Source: Lathyrus oleraceus
Taxonomy: Eukaryota; Streptophyta; Magnoliopsida; Fabales; Fabaceae
Direction of reading: 5' to 3'
DNA length: 64,000 nucleotides
Assembly: GCF_024323335.1 (NCBI RefSeq)
Contig: NC_066582.1
Location: 88,284,944-88,348,943 of the forward strand
How positions within the stretch are numbered: the stretch's first letter is position 1; each line of letters opens with the position of its first letter. Under the pieces are notes generated by a model. That model did not search any database. It had not been told where the DNA came from and worked only from the letters and a program-made list of their open reading frames with translations. This document shows positions 35,198-47,864 of this stretch, one piece after another. Both the position numbers and the translations under genes were made by a program.

Positions 35198-37894
35198 CTG
35201 ACTCACCGATACAATACTCGTGCTAATCAATCAAGAATCATGGAGCATTTAGAGTAAGAGAACCGAGAGCTGAAGGACGAGATTTCCGGATTAACGACGC
35301 TGATGGAATATGTCAGTGCTGCACATAATCAGTCTTCACCAACTCCTGTAACTCCTCTTCCTCAAAGAAATGTCATTTCTGGTAAGTTGTTGGGCTTTGT
35401 TATTAGTGAGAAGGGTATTGAAGTTGATCCTGCTAAGGTCAAAGCAATACAAGAAATGCCTACGCCCAAAACTGAGAAGCAAGTCAGAGGTTTTCTCGGC
35501 CAGTTGAACTATATCTCAAGATTTACATCGCATACGACTGCCACATGTGCGCCTATTTTGAAGCTTCTTCAAAAAGACTAGTCTTGTGATTGGACCGAAT
35601 ATTTCCAGAAAGGTTTTGATAGAATCAAAGAGTATCTGCTTAAGCCTCCGATTCTATCTCCGCCTGTTGAAGGAAGACTGTTGATCATGTATTTGACTGT
35701 GCTTGAAGAGAGTATGGGTTGTGTTCTTAGTCAGCAAGATAAATATGGAAAGAAAGAGTATGCAATTTACTACCTCAGTAAGAAGTTCACCGACTGTGAG
35801 ACTCGATATTCTATGCATGAGAAGACATGTTGCGCATTGGCTTGGGCTGCCAAGCGTCTATGCCAGTATATGTTGAATCATACTACTTGGTTGATATCCA
35901 AAATGGATCCAATCAAGTATATTTTTTAGAAGCCTGCTTTAACCGGAAGGATCGCCTGTTGGCAGATGTTGCTATCAGAGTATGATATTAAATACCGATC
36001 TCAAAAAGAAATTAAAGGTAGTGTCTTGGCTGACCATTTGGCTCACCAACCGATTGAAGATTACCAGTCAGTATGGTATGATTTTTCTGACGAAGAGATT
36101 TTGTACTTGAAGATGAAATATTGTGATGAACCATTTCTTGAAGAAGGGCCATAACCTGGTTCTTGTTGGGGCATGGTATTTGATGGAGCTGTTAATTCAT
36201 ATGGTAATGGCATTGGGACAGTGATTATTACTCCTCAAGACACTCATTTTCCATTTACAGCTAGATTGACCTTCAAGTGTACGAACAACATGGTTGAGTA
36301 TGAAGCTTGCATTATGGGGCTTGAAGAGGGCATTGATCTCAGAATAAAGTATCTAGACGTCTATAGAGATTCATCTTTGGTGGTGAATCAGATCAAAGGT
36401 GAGTGGGAGACGAATCAACATGGTTTGATACCATATAGAGACTATGCGATGAGGATTTCAACTTTCTTTACAAAGGTTGAGTTTCAGAATATCCCTCGAG
36501 ATGAAAACCGGATGACAGATGCTCTTGCAACGATGGCTTCAATGATTGTGGTGAAATTTTGGAATGAAGTTCCCAATTTGATTGTGATGCATCTTGATAG
36601 GCCAACTCATGTGTTTGCTATTGAAGAAGTCAAGGATGAGAAGCCATAGTATTTTGATATCAAGTATTTCCTCCAAAGTAAGATTTACGCATCAGGGGCA
36701 TCTTTGAAAGATAAGAAGACTTTGAGAAGATTAGTTGGCAATTTTTACCTGAATGGTGATGTGCTTTACAAGAGAAACTTCGATATGGTTTTGCTCAGAT
36801 GCATCGATAGAAACGAAGAAGACCTGTTGATGAGAAAAGTCCATGAAGGTTCCTTTGGTACCCATTCCAATGGGCATGCTATGGCAAAGAAGATGTTGAG
36901 AGCAGGTTATTATTGGCTGACAATGGAATCTAACTGTTGCAAGTTTGTGAAGAAATGCCACAAGTTTCAAATTTATGCAGATAAGATTCATGTTCCTCTA
37001 ACACTGTTGAATGTCATTTTCTCTCCATGGCCCTGCTCCATGTGGGGAATTGATATGATTTGTATGATTGAGCCCAAATCTTCGAACGAACATCGTTTCA
37101 TTCTTGTGGCTATTGACTATTTCATAAAGTAGGTCGAAGCGGCATCGTATGCAAATGTAACCAAGCAAGTTGTTGTAAGGTTTATCAAGAATCATATTAT
37201 ATGCTGTTATGGTGTGCTAAGTAAGATCATTACTGATAATGGATCGAACTTGAATAATAATATGGTGGAAGCTCTTTGCAAAGACTTCAAGATTGCACAT
37301 CATAATTCTTCTCCCTATAGACCTAAGATGAATGAGGCTGTTGAAGCTGCGAATAAGAACATTAAGAAGATCATTCAGAAGATGGTTGTGACATATAAAG
37401 ATTGGCATGATATGCTCCCATTTGCTTTGCATGGGTACCATACATCCATCCACACTTCAATAGGGGCAACCCCTTTCTCTCTGGTTTATGGCATGGAAGT
37501 TGTGCTCCCCGTAGAGGTTGATATCCCATCATTGTGTATCTTGATGGAAGCCAAGTTGGCAAAAGCTGAATGGTGCCAGAATAGATATGATCAGTTGAAT
37601 TTGATTAAAGAGAAGATATTGACTGCCATGTGTCATGGTCAGTTATATCAACAAAGAATGAAGAAAGTTCTTGATAAGAAGGTCAAGCCTCGTGTGTTCA
37701 GAGAAGGTGATCTCGTGCTCAAGAAGATTCTATCCTTCAAACCTGATGCTAGGGGAAAATGGACTCCTAATTACGAAGGCCCATATGTTGTTAATAGAGC
37801 CTTTTCAGGCGGTGCTTTGATTCTTACAACTATGGATGGTGAAGAGTTCACTCGTCCTGTGAACGCCGATGCAATCAAGAAATACTTCACCTAA
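35198..37894 (+). pseudogene. H gag N-terminus fused in frame to RT-RNase H-integrase
   Basis: Frame begins at CTG 35198 (THRYNTRANQSRIMEHLE), where M gag has ATG. It keeps the coiled coil, then jumps near 35379 from the gag linker (PLPQRNVIS) to the late RT (GKLLGFVISEKGIEVDPAK). Most of gag, protease, the intron and the YVDD core are deleted. Downstream come both RNase H domains (VFDGAVN..) and integrase (GIDMICM, ITDNGSN, NEAVEAANK, GPYVV) to 37894. The whole region stays in one frame. Stops are TAA 35255, TAG 35579, TAG 35927, TAA 36152, TAG 36647 and TAG 37130. Integrase also has KCHKF in place of KCHKC. Clearly dead. Confidence 0.88.
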
Positions 37895-40386
37895 AAAGAA
37901 AAGAACAACTCGCTAAGTTCAAAACCCGAAAGGGCGACTTAGGCAAAAAAGAGCGTCTCGGTGGGTTGAAAACCCAAAAGGGCGATCCAGACAAAAGTTG
38001 GAGACATAAAATAGAAAATTTATCCCAGTAGATTGAATACCCCACCTTGGGGCAATCTAGGCAAAAATTAGGGATTATGGAAAGTAACTACATTCGGTTG
38101 GTCCTAATCATGGAAGCAATTCTGAGCGACTCATTTGTTTCTAATTCATCGTTCTCAACCGAAGACAAACATAATGGATGTTGAAGTTGGTAGGGAGAGT
38201 AGTGATCATTGTATTCAATGTATCCCCTTTTTCCATGTAAATTACCATTTTCAACTTTATAAAGACCTATGGAGTCTCATCATTTACGAACTACCATTCT
38301 ATTAAATAAAGTTGAGCTTTTATCCAATTGTTTCTATTCTTATTTACTTCTGCTAAATAAAATTGAATTTTTATGATGATAATTTTAAAGTAAATTAATG
38401 AATAATAATTATTTTTCTCAAAATAATAAAAACAATCACTTTAAGAATAACCGATTTCGGCAAGGAATGTCAACAACAATTTGAGAACCAGTAAGTCTTA
38501 AAGTGTAAAGCATTGTTGGTTTTCCCCAAGCAGGTGGTTGGTAATTACTATTCCTCCCAACAGGTAAGCTGATGATTGGTCCCCTTTGCAAATCCATATT
38601 CCCCAGTCTTGTGTTTGGGCCCTGGAGATCTGGAACCTTTATTTGGTTTTCACTAGCATAATTGTGTTACATAACTTCAACAATGTCTCCTTTGTGTGAA
38701 TCAGATCCGGTTATCCTTTCCTTGGAATTGGTTTATTTCACAATTTCCAAGAAGAATTTGGTGATTATTAAGGAATATGATGATCTTGGTCATAACATCC
38801 CCAACATTTTTCTTAAATCCCCATACAGAGTTTTATCTCTTGTATTCCCCGACGGAGTTCATCTTCTGATATGAAGATCCCTTGTTCCCGGCAGTATTGG
38901 ATTATGAGTAGTGTTTGATTGTAATCCTCCGCAAGGTTGTCTCCCATTTGATATGGTGTTGACCTAAAATCCCCGCATTATTGACAATTTTGTCCCTATC
39001 ATCGGCGTGATTGGTTGATCTTCCTTCGATAATATCCTCTTATCCCCACGGAGTTTGCTGCAGCAGATTGGTAGCATGTTCTCGATGCCTTTCCCCAACC
39101 AGAATAAATTTATTCAAAGCTAGATGACGTATTTTCATCTTTAGAGTATTCTCCAATTGGTGTTTCCATCCTGTTGGGATTAGCCGAGTATTATAGTGAT
39201 GATTCAAATCTTCGTTATTTTTTATCCTTGGTGTTGTTATTGTCAGCATAATCACATACATACATATCCATGCATATAACACTGCATCATATATTTCATT
39301 ATACATTTTATCGCATTTGATTCCTTTATTCTGATCCCATGCTTCGGTGATATCATTCACCTATGCTGGTTTGGTGTGTCTGTCCTCCTTCAATTGTAGA
39401 GTGTCAACCCATTAAGCAGAAAGAGTTTAACCTTTCTCATTCCCCACAAAGTTATTTCCTCGTGGATGATTATTATTCCAGTTTCCTCCCCAGCTAATTA
39501 TCTGGATGGAACCACTCCCTTTGAGTTATATCCTCATTGGGTTGAGTCCTTGTTTGATTGTTTCTTTCTAGTTATTACCTAGATTGATCTTTTGGTCCCT
39601 GAGAGTTTATTACCCAGTAACTGGTAATATTCTTCTTGACATTGAGTACTTTACCTTTACCCAGTAACCGGTAAAAGGTAATTTACTTCCTTTTCTTTTC
39701 CCAATGGATTCGTTAACACGTTTCCCCAGGTGGTTTATCCTTGATATGTTCATCCTAACCGATGACAAATATTCTTCCTTGTTGGTTTTCTTCCCGGTAA
39801 AAAGGTAGTTGTAATCCCTATTTCATGCCCCAGAGAGTCCATCCTTGATATGTTCACTTTAACCAGTGACATATTTTTCTCTCTCTCTCTCTGGTATTCT
39901 ACCCAATAACCGGTAGTTGTAATTCCTATTTTATCTTTCCCATATGAGTCTATCCTTGATATGTCCACCTTGATCGGTGACGAATATTCTCTCTTCGGTA
40001 TTCTATTTAGTGACTGATATATATAATTCTTATTTATCCCCGACAGTTTATTCTTGATATGTTTACCCTAACCGGTAACGGATATTCATCCTCTTTCCCC
40101 TGGTGGTCTATCCTTGATATGTTCATCCTAACTGATGACGGATATTCTTCCTTTATGTTTATCCTGGATATGTTCACTTTAAACAGTGACAGATACTCTC
40201 TTTTTGGTCTTCTACCCAGTAACCGGTAGTTGTAAATCCTATTTGAGTTTTTTCCCCATTAGGTTATTCTTACCCAGTAACCGATAATGAATACACTTTT
40301 TTTCTCCTCAGCGAGTCATCCTTGATATGTTTTTTAGTCTAACTGGTAACGGATGTCCCTCTGACAGAGTATATTATCTTCCTACC
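37895..40386 (+). other. H 3' UTR, part 1
   Basis: Starts with AACCCGAAAGGGCGACTTAGG-type units, then 2 kb of pyrimidine-rich sequence. It holds CCCC..GAGT motifs (38848, 39044, 39826) and ACCCAGTAACCGGTA motifs (39659, 40214). It is interrupted by E3 at 40387, inside CTACC. No coding frame is supported. Confidence 0.7.
39730..40345. repeat. Degenerate tandem repeat in the H 3' UTR
   Basis: ATCCTTGATATGTTC plus CTAACCGGTGACGGATATTC recurs, with TTGATATGT at 39741, 39845, 39956, 40054, 40114, 40165 (TGGATATGT) and 40322. Spacings range from 51 to 157 bp, so the array has lost regularity. CT-dinucleotide and ACCCAGTAACCGGTA motifs are interspersed. Confidence 0.75.
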
Positions 40387-40421
40387 TGTAATACCCCAAA
40401 ATTTACCCTTCATTCTTCCCG

Positions 40422-40510
40422 AAAAAAAAAAAAAAAAAAACGAATTTTTTTTTTAATTAATTAATTAATTAATTAATTAATTAATTAAATAAATAAAATA
40501 AATAAATAAA
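40422..40510. repeat. Poly-A and (TTAA)n low-complexity tract in E3 5' LTR
   Basis: 19 A residues, then T and TTAA/AATA repeats. The 3' LTR copy has 39 A residues at 50375-50413, so the tract changed length after insertion. Confidence 0.9.
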
Positions 40511-40574
40511 ATATAACAAATTATTTTGGACTTGGGTCTCCCTCATTTGAGCCCATTACCCACGAAAATCAGTC

Positions 40575-40582
40575 TATAAATA
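40575..40582 (+). promoter_or_regulatory. TATA box of E3 5' LTR
   Basis: CTATAAATACTG, 188 bp into the LTR; duplicated at 50552-50559 in the 3' LTR. Confidence 0.7.
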
Positions 40583-42011
40583 CTGAAGTTTCAGTAGAGG
40601 AAAAGACACTTGGAGTTACACTTGGAGTTACACTGGGAGATTCACTGGAGAAAGAAGGAAGAGAAGCAAAACCCTGAGGAAAAGATAGTGAGAGAAAAGC
40701 CAACAGAGTTCAGAGCAACCTCCAAACCCTGAAAGGAACTCAACTTGTAAACCTCACGGGCGCAACTCAATCAAGCTCTCCAATCAGGTTTGCCCTATAT
40801 CCATCATCTTTATGCCTTTTATTTGAATGCTCTAAATGTATGAGGTATTATGGGTGAATTTGATACCTTTTTGTGAGCCTTTTGTGAATTTTGATGGAAT
40901 TATTCATGTGGTTACATTTTGATTTAGGGGCAACTCTGAGTTACCCTATATTTTGTTTATTCTAACCTGTCTTGTGTTTCCATGGCATTGTTTTCTCTTG
41001 ATTTCATCCTACTACTCTAACCCTTTGTCGAGTTTTGTGAGGGCTCACATGGCTTTCGCAGAGACACTCGCGTGGTTTCCCACTTTATTTGTGGGATACC
41101 CCCTGGAGTTTTATTCTGATTATTCGTGTTGACTGATTTCCTTTGACGGTCCAGCTGGAGACATTTCAGGGTTTCTTGCCCCTTTAACTGCTATAGCTTC
41201 GGATCTTTATCCGTGTGGTAATTTTTTTTTTCCCTTTCTCATACTTTATCGCTTTCTTAGCTGGAAGACCTCGATAGGAGGCAATGTTTGAGCCCCTTGG
41301 TGGCATTTTATTTTGAGATACATGTTTTGTGTTTTGTATTCATATCCCTGCAGGTAGCGCGGTTCCTTCGTCAAGGACTGCCTTTTTGCCCTCGAGCATC
41401 CCAAACCCTAAAACCCAAAGCAACACGTTTACTCCTTCTACTACAGGCGAGTAAGTCTCCAAAGGTCAAGCATCCGGTAGATTGCGTAGTAACGTTGTTC
41501 GTCCAAAACCCAATCCATAACCCCGTAGTTAGCCGAATTACGGCTTGCTCTGATTCTCATTCCAGATGAGATACGTAGGCATAAGACGCGATGTCTTAGC
41601 GAGCACACATCCCCCCAACTCATAGGTCAGCCGAGCTACGAAGACTCTGATTCTCATATTCAGATGAGATACGTATGTAGTGGATGCGACATCCGCGCGA
41701 GTCATTTCTCTTAACCTTTTTAGTAAATAAACACGTTAGGTAAACCCACACCCTTTAGACAAAAACTACAAAAGTGGATCCCGTAGAGTACTATGGATGC
41801 GTAGGGGTGCTAATACCTTCCCTTCGCATAACCGACTCCCGAACCCAAGATTTGGTTGCGAGACCTTGTCTTGTCCTTTCCTTTTTTCAAGTTTACTTCG
41901 AGCGTTTCCTTTCCCTCCTTTGGGATGAATAACGCACGGTGGCGACTCTTCTGTCATTCTCTTTCGCCGGTTGTTTTTTTTCGCACACTGTATTTTTCAG
42001 GTTGCGACAGC

Positions 42012-42029
42012 TGGCGACTCTGCTGGGGA
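42012..42029 (+). other. E3 primer binding site
   Basis: TGGCGACTCTGCTGGGGA, two bases after the LTR end; identical to the H and M sites. Confidence 0.95.
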
Positions 42030-43132
42030 TTTTAAGAAGTTGACCTCTTGCTGGTCCATCTTCCCTAAGCGAGTCCCTCCTAGCTTTTGTAGTTTGTTTG
42101 TTTATTGGGTGTTCATGCTTTTATACAGTTATTTATTTACCTGATTTACCTTATTGCATTGTGTACATATCATTGCTGTTTCTGTTGGCTGGCTGCTTGG
42201 TGATCTTTGTGAGATGAGTTCTATACCCGAACTTGAGTGCACTTAAGATAGGAGAATGGCATAGTCCTGTCAACTTGTGTGGAGTATTCCTTAGCGAGTT
42301 GACTTGCAAGCCCATTCACTTGGTGGAGGTCATGTTGAGATCAATAATGTCACATAAGTAAGTTGTGGTTAGACATTACTTGTTCCAATATAGACCTAAG
42401 AAGCCAAGGACCTTAGTTTACCTAACCCATCTTGGCCTATTCGTAGGACGTAGTGCGAAAGTCGTTCAAATGTAAGATTTGATACGATTGTTACGCGATA
42501 CTACACTCATAAGAGTCTCTCTTGAGAATATTGTTGGAATACGAGTAGTCGTTCCTCTAATAATATCCGAAAGATGGGATTATGACTATGGGAACCTTTT
42601 TGTAGAACATGTTTGGCAGGTTTAAACCTTAGTACACTCCTTTTGGGTGGTTCTTAACCTAAACTCCATGCTCGTGACTTGCGACAAACCCTTGATTCAT
42701 GGTTGATCCGATCAGGTATCCTTAATATCAATGAAACTCGGGTGTTGATAAGGTGTAAACTATAATCCGCCGAAATGGGTGGTTGATATTAAGGATAACA
42801 TGATCCATCCCATGAACTTTGTTTGGTGTGCTCTTGATTTCTCTCCAGACAGTGCAACCTGACAGATGTTCAAGCAGATACAGCAATCCTGATTGACATG
42901 CCACTGCATTGCATTCACATCATCACATCATTTTGCATTCATAATCATTCACACATGTTTATCCATTTCTGTGGGGTTTATATCTTCCACTTGATTCTAG
43001 TTGGAATTTTCTTGGTTCTCATCAACGGCTTAGTCTTTTCTTACACTGTTTATCAAATGTGAGACTGGAATCAAGGGGGTAGAATACCTTTGGAATTGAT
43101 AAACATGTCATTGCATTTGCATATTCATTAGC
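42030..43132 (+). other. E3 5' leader
   Basis: The first ~800 bp is homologous to the leaders of H and M. From about 42845 it differs and carries no ORF1. An imperfect repeat of GACTGGAATCAAG/TTGATTCTAGTTGGAA flanks 42990-43075 as an inverted pair. ORF1 appears to have been lost cleanly from this lineage or copy. Confidence 0.7.
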
Positions 43133-43615
43133 ATGTCTTGCATAACAGGTACTGCCGCAGGGGTGACCATTCCAGCTACAGCACCACTACAACAACAACA
43201 ATCACAACGTCAACCAGCTCAGTATCAACAGCAGCAACAACCGGGTAACAGACCCGCTTATCAACAGAGGCAAAGGATGATGGACCGGCGTTTCGACACC
43301 CTTCCAATGTCGTACGCTCAGATGCTTTCTAGTCTTCAACAACTACAGCTTGTGCAACTGCGCACTCTGGCTCCTCCTGTTGGTAGACTTCCGGTGGGTT
43401 ACGACGCCAACGCTAGGTGTAGCTTCCACTCTGGGGCACCTGGCCACAATATTGAGAACTGCAAAGCTTTTAAGCACGTAGTTCAGGATCTCATAGATTC
43501 AAAGGCCATCGACCTTGCACCAGCTCCGAATGTCGTCAACAATCCCATGCCCCAGCATGGTGGTGCGAACGTTAATTTGGTAGAGGGAGAAGCCAAGTCC
43601 ATTACGATGTGTTGA
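43133..43615 (+). pseudogene. gag: E3 gag C-terminal fragment with zinc-finger-like motif
   Basis: 161 codons from ATG 43133. A Gln-rich stretch (residues 19-47) is followed by FDTLPMSYAQMLSSLQQLQL, and then CSFHSGAPGHNIENC with C96, H99, H105 and C110. This is a C-X2-H-X5-H-X4-C variant of the retroviral zinc knuckle. The capsid region that should precede it is missing. The frame ends at TGA 43613-43615, while homologous protein continues in another frame from about 43603 (DVLKLKTPLLDIKG), so a one-base deletion is likely. The ATG may be fortuitous. The product could bind RNA at most. Confidence 0.75.
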
Positions 43616-44141
43616 AGTTGAAGACTCCATTGTTGGATATCAAAGGATGCTTGCTGAAGGCCGATGTCTTCCCCGGTTGTGGGAAGGGTTGTTTGGATTG
43701 TGCTACTCAGGGCGGAGGTTGTTTGAAGCTACAGCAGGGTATCCAGGCCTTGCTCGACAAAGGTATCCTCCAGGTTGAAGATTTGTCTGTCCAAGAGTCT
43801 GTGGAAGAGGTTAAAGCAGGTGCCTCTATCTCATCCTTTAAGCAGGCACGGGCCGTGGTGGATTCAGGTGTTGCTCCCGGTTGGAGGCGTCTGCTGGAAT
43901 TACCAGTGAAAGAAGATAAGTTCGGGATTGGATATCAGCCAGCTTTGACTTCTACAACACTTCAGGGGCCGATCACTTTCTCCAGTGCTGGCATCATTCA
44001 GTATGGTCAAGTCTTTGCAGTCGACGAAGAAGAGGGGGATAGTGATTGTGACATTGACAACTGGGTGCGTCCGAGGATCCCGGGTGAAGCTCTCAACAAT
44101 TGGTCTTCTGAAGAGATTATCCAAGTCACTCTTCTTGAAGA
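43603..44141 (+). pseudogene. E3 pre-RT exon lacking the protease core
   Basis: Opens with LKTPLLDIKGCLLKADVFPGC and KLQQGIQALLDKGILQVEDLSV. It then goes directly to SFKQARAVVDSGVAPGWRRL, which corresponds to SYKDAKLAIERG in E2, well after the protease. The DTGSS and LLGKPWIH motifs are absent, yet the frame is open across the gap. It ends with an acidic stretch (VDEEEGDSDCDID) at the intron donor. Its 3' boundary is the putative splice site, not the stop a few bases later. Confidence 0.8.
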
Positions 44142-44389
44142 GTAATTTTCTTTGTTTATTCATGCATATCCAAGTCTTACGTTCCGCCCAGGGCGTAATG
44201 ACTCATTGTAGGGCCCACCTATGTGACACTTGCATTTTTTATCATAAATAAAGGACGTCTTTTTGCATTCAAATATTTCGTTCCCTGTCTTTCTATTTTT
44301 GCAGTTTTTCAAAATAAAAAAAATGGCAATGTTTTGTTTAGTTTTCACTTCTTGTTCACACTCATAAGCACATACCATCACTCATGCAG
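44142..44389 (+). other. E3 putative intron between pro exon and RT
   Basis: GT at 44142 (GAAGA|GTAATTTTC) and AG at 44389 (CATGCAG|ATGCAC) bound 248 bp. Removal joins frames with a 2+1-nt split codon, exactly as in E2. Reading through instead gives an unrelated 55-residue hydrophobic stretch before the RT homology. Confidence 0.77.
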
Positions 44390-47300
44390 ATGCACAACAC
44401 CGGACCCTATTGATAACGGTTCTGCTATGGCTCGTTTCGACTTTGAAAATCCAATCTTTCAAGCTGAAGAAGAGGGTGATGAAGACTGTGAACTCCCTGA
44501 AGAACTTACCAGGTTATTAAAACAGGAAGAAAGGGTTATTCAACCGCATCAAGAGTCTGTTGAAGTGATTAATCTCGGCACCGAGGACACCAAGAGAGAA
44601 ATCAAGATAGGGGCTGCTTTAGAAGACAATGTGAAGAAAGGGCTGATTGAATTGCTGCAAGAATACGTTGACATCTTCGCCTGGTCTTATCAGGACATGC
44701 TTGGGCTGGACACAGACATCGTGGTGCACCGCTTGCCTCTCAAAGAAGGTTGTCCTCCGGTCAAGCAGAAGCTCAGAAGAATAAGACCAGAGATGGCTGT
44801 CAAGATAAAGGAAGAAGTGCAAAAGCAGTTGGATGCAGGGTTTCTAGCAGTCACCAATTATCCGCCATGGGTTGCAAACATCGTCCCAGTACCTAAGAAG
44901 GACGGAAAGGTACGGGTGTGTGTCGACTACCGGGATCTGAACAGAGCTAGCCCTAAAGATGATTTCCCATTACCTCACATCGACGTTTTGGTGGATAATA
45001 CAACTCAGTTCTCGGTATTCTCCTTCATGGATGGCTTTTCTGGCTATAACCAAATCAAGATGGCACCAGAGGACATGGAAAAGACAACTTTCATAACCCC
45101 ATGGGGCACCTTCTGCTACAAGGTGATGCCGTTTGGTCTGAAAAATGCCGGAGCAACATATCAGCGAGCAATGGTGACTCTGTTCCATGATATGATTCAT
45201 CATGAAATCGAGGTTTATGTGGACGATATGATTGCCAAATCTCAGACAGAAGAAGAACATTTGTTGAATTTGCAGAAACTGTTTGAGCGTTTGAGGAAAT
45301 TCAAACTGAGACTTAATCCGAATAAGTGCACTTTCGGGGTGAGATCGGGAAAATTGCTGGGTTTTATTGTTAGCGAAAAAGGGATTGAGGTGGATCCTGA
45401 CAAAGTAAAAGCAATACAGGAAATGTCTGAGCCAAGAACAGAGAAGCAAGTCCGTAGTTTCTTAGGGAGGTTGAACTACATTGCAAGGTTCATCTCTCAC
45501 CTAACAACCACGTGTGAGCCAATTTTCAAATTGCTGAGGAAGGATCAGGCTATCAGGTGGAATGAAGATTGTCAAAGGGATTTCGAGAAGATAAAAGAGT
45601 ATCTACAGAAACCTCCGATCCTTATACCTCCAGTTCCTGGGAGACCTCTGATAATGTACCTATCAGTGATCGAGAACTCGATGGGGTGTGTATTGGGACA
45701 GCATGACGAGTCTGGTCGAAAAGAGCATGCCATATACTACCTTAGCAAAAAGTTTACCGACTGTGAAATCAAATATTCGCAGCTTGAGAAAACTTGCTGT
45801 GCTTTGGCCTGGGCTGCTCGCCGACTGAGGCAGTATATGTTGAACCATAGTACCTTGTTGATTTCTAAGATAGATCCAGTGAAATACATATTCGAGAAGC
45901 CAGCTCTCACCAGAAGGGTCGCTCGTTGGCAAATGATTTTAACAGAGTATGATATTCAGTACACGTCACAGAAGGCCATCAAAGGGAGTATTCTGTCAGA
46001 CTACCTTGCCGAGCAACCGATTGATGATTATGAGCCAATGAAGTTTGAATTCCCTGATGAAGACATCATGTTCCTCAAGATGAAAGACTGTGAAGAGCCA
46101 GTTGTTGAGGAGGGACCTGATCCAAACGAAAAGTGGACTTTGTTGTTTGATGGGGCTGTCAATGCTAGAGGTAGTGGAATTGGCGCTGTCATTACTACTC
46201 CGAAGGGTGCCCACATGCCTTTCACCGCTCGTTTGACTTTTGAGTGCACAAATAATGAAGCTGAGTACGAGGCCTGTATCTTGGGTATTGAGCAAGCCAT
46301 TGATCTGAGAATCAAGACTCTGGACATCTTCGGAGATTCAGCTCTGGTGATCAATCAAGTGAATGGTGATTGGAATACTCTCCAGCCCACTCTGGTCCCC
46401 TACAGAGATTACACGAGAAGACTTTTGACTTTCTTCACAACAGTAAAATTGTATCATATACCTCGTGATGAGAACCAGATGGCAGACGCACTTGCTACTC
46501 TATCCTCCATGATCAAGGTAATTCGTTGGAACCATGCTCCCAAGATCGATGTGATGCGCCTTGACAGGGCCGCGTATGTGTTTGCTGCTGAACTGGTAGT
46601 CGATGACAAGCCCTGGTATCACGATATCAAGTGCTTTCTGAAGAATCAAGAGTACCCTGCAGGGGCATCCAACAATGACAGAAAGACTTTGAGAAGATTG
46701 GCAGGTAGTTTCTTCTTGAACAAAGACGATGTGTTGTATAAGAGGAACTTCGACATGGTTTTGCTCAGATGCGTGGACAGACACGAGGCGGACATGTTAA
46801 TGCAGGAAGTTCATGAAGGTTCCTTCGGTACTCATGCCGGTGGACATGCAATGGCTAAGAAATTGTTGAGAGCGGGTTATTATTGGATGACCATGGAATC
46901 AGATTGTTTCAAGTATGCTCGGAAGTGTCATAAATGACAGATTTATGCTGATAAGGTGCATGTACCGCCGAATCCTCTGAATGTGATGTCTTCGCCGTGG
47001 CCGTTTGCCATGTGGGGCATTGACATGATTGGAAAGATTGAGCCGACTGCTTCCAATGGGCATCGCTTCATCCTTGTTGCCATCGACTATTTCACCAAGT
47101 GGGTCGAGGCAGCGTCGTTCGCGAATGTCACCAGACATGTGGTTGCCCATTTCATCAAGAAAGAAATCATTTGTCGCTATGGGATTCCCGAAAGAATCAT
47201 TACTGATAATGGTTCTAATCTCAACAACAAAATGATGAAGGAGTTGTGTCAGAACTTCAACATTCAGCATCACAACTCTTCCCCTTACCGCCCTAAGATG

Positions 47301-47864
47301 AACGGCGCTGTTGAGGCGGCAAATAAGAACATAAAGAAGATTGTGCAGAAGATGGTCGTCACGTACAGAGATTGGCATGAGATGCTACCTTTCGCCTTGC
47401 ATGGGTACCGTACTTCAGTACGTACATCGACCGGGGCAACCCCCTACTCCCTTGTGTATGGTATGGAAGCAGTCCTACCTGTTGAAGTGGAGATCCCTTC
47501 TCTAAGAGTCTTGTTGGATATCAAGCTAGACGAAGCTGAATGGATTCGGACAAGGTTCAATGAGTTGAGTCTTATCGAAGAGAAGCGAATGGCAGCCATT
47601 TGTCATGGGCAGTTGTATCAGAGTCGGATGAAGAGAGCCTTTGATCAGAAAGTGCGTCCTCGTTGTTTCCAAGTCGGAGATTTGGTGTTGAAAAGGATCC
47701 TTCCTCCTCAGACAGATCACATGGGCAAGTGGACTCCTAACTATGATGGACCGTATATTGTCACCAAGGTTTTTGATGGTGGGGCTTTAATGCTTGCAAC
47801 TATGGATGGTGAAAACCTCACTTCCCCTGTGAACTCAGACGCAGTTAAAAAATACTTCGCATAA
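44390..47864 (+). pseudogene. pol: E3 RT / dual RNase H / integrase, one nonsense codon
   Basis: The best-preserved pol here. RT has YPPWVANIVPVPKKDGK, CVDYRDLN and YVDD (45216-45227). The first RNase H (LSVIENSMGCVLGQ) lacks the usual catalytic Asp. The second has LFDGAVN, NNEAEYEACI, GDSALVINQ and DENQMADALA, a full D-E-D-D set, fitting the extra RNase H of Tat elements. Integrase has the HHCC finger, GIDMIGK, ITDNGSN and NGAVEAANK (D,D,E), then GPYIV. One TGA at 46935-46937 replaces the last Cys of KCHKC in the zinc finger; the frame is otherwise open to 47864. It probably yields RT and RNase H but truncated integrase. Confidence 0.93.

Larger units (their letters stand above)
40387..42009 (+). 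repeat. E3 5' LTR
   Basis: Runs TGTAATACCCC..GGTTGCGACA. Compared with the 3' LTR it has a 14-bp duplication (CACTTGGAGTTA region near 40608), a shorter A run and about nine base changes, all transitions. U5 contains a 97-bp-spaced duplication (CTCTGATTCTCAT at 41548 and 41645) and a PBS-like TGGCGACTCT at 41940. Confidence 0.95.

Noticed and set aside
44223..44389. N-terminal hydrophobic extension of the E3 RT frame, possibly a signal peptide
   Set aside because: It lies in the putative intron, starts at a GTG and has no counterpart in E2.
44970..45449. 159-codon minus-strand frame within E3 RT
   Set aside because: Antisense to a conserved RT frame; codon structure is explained by RT.
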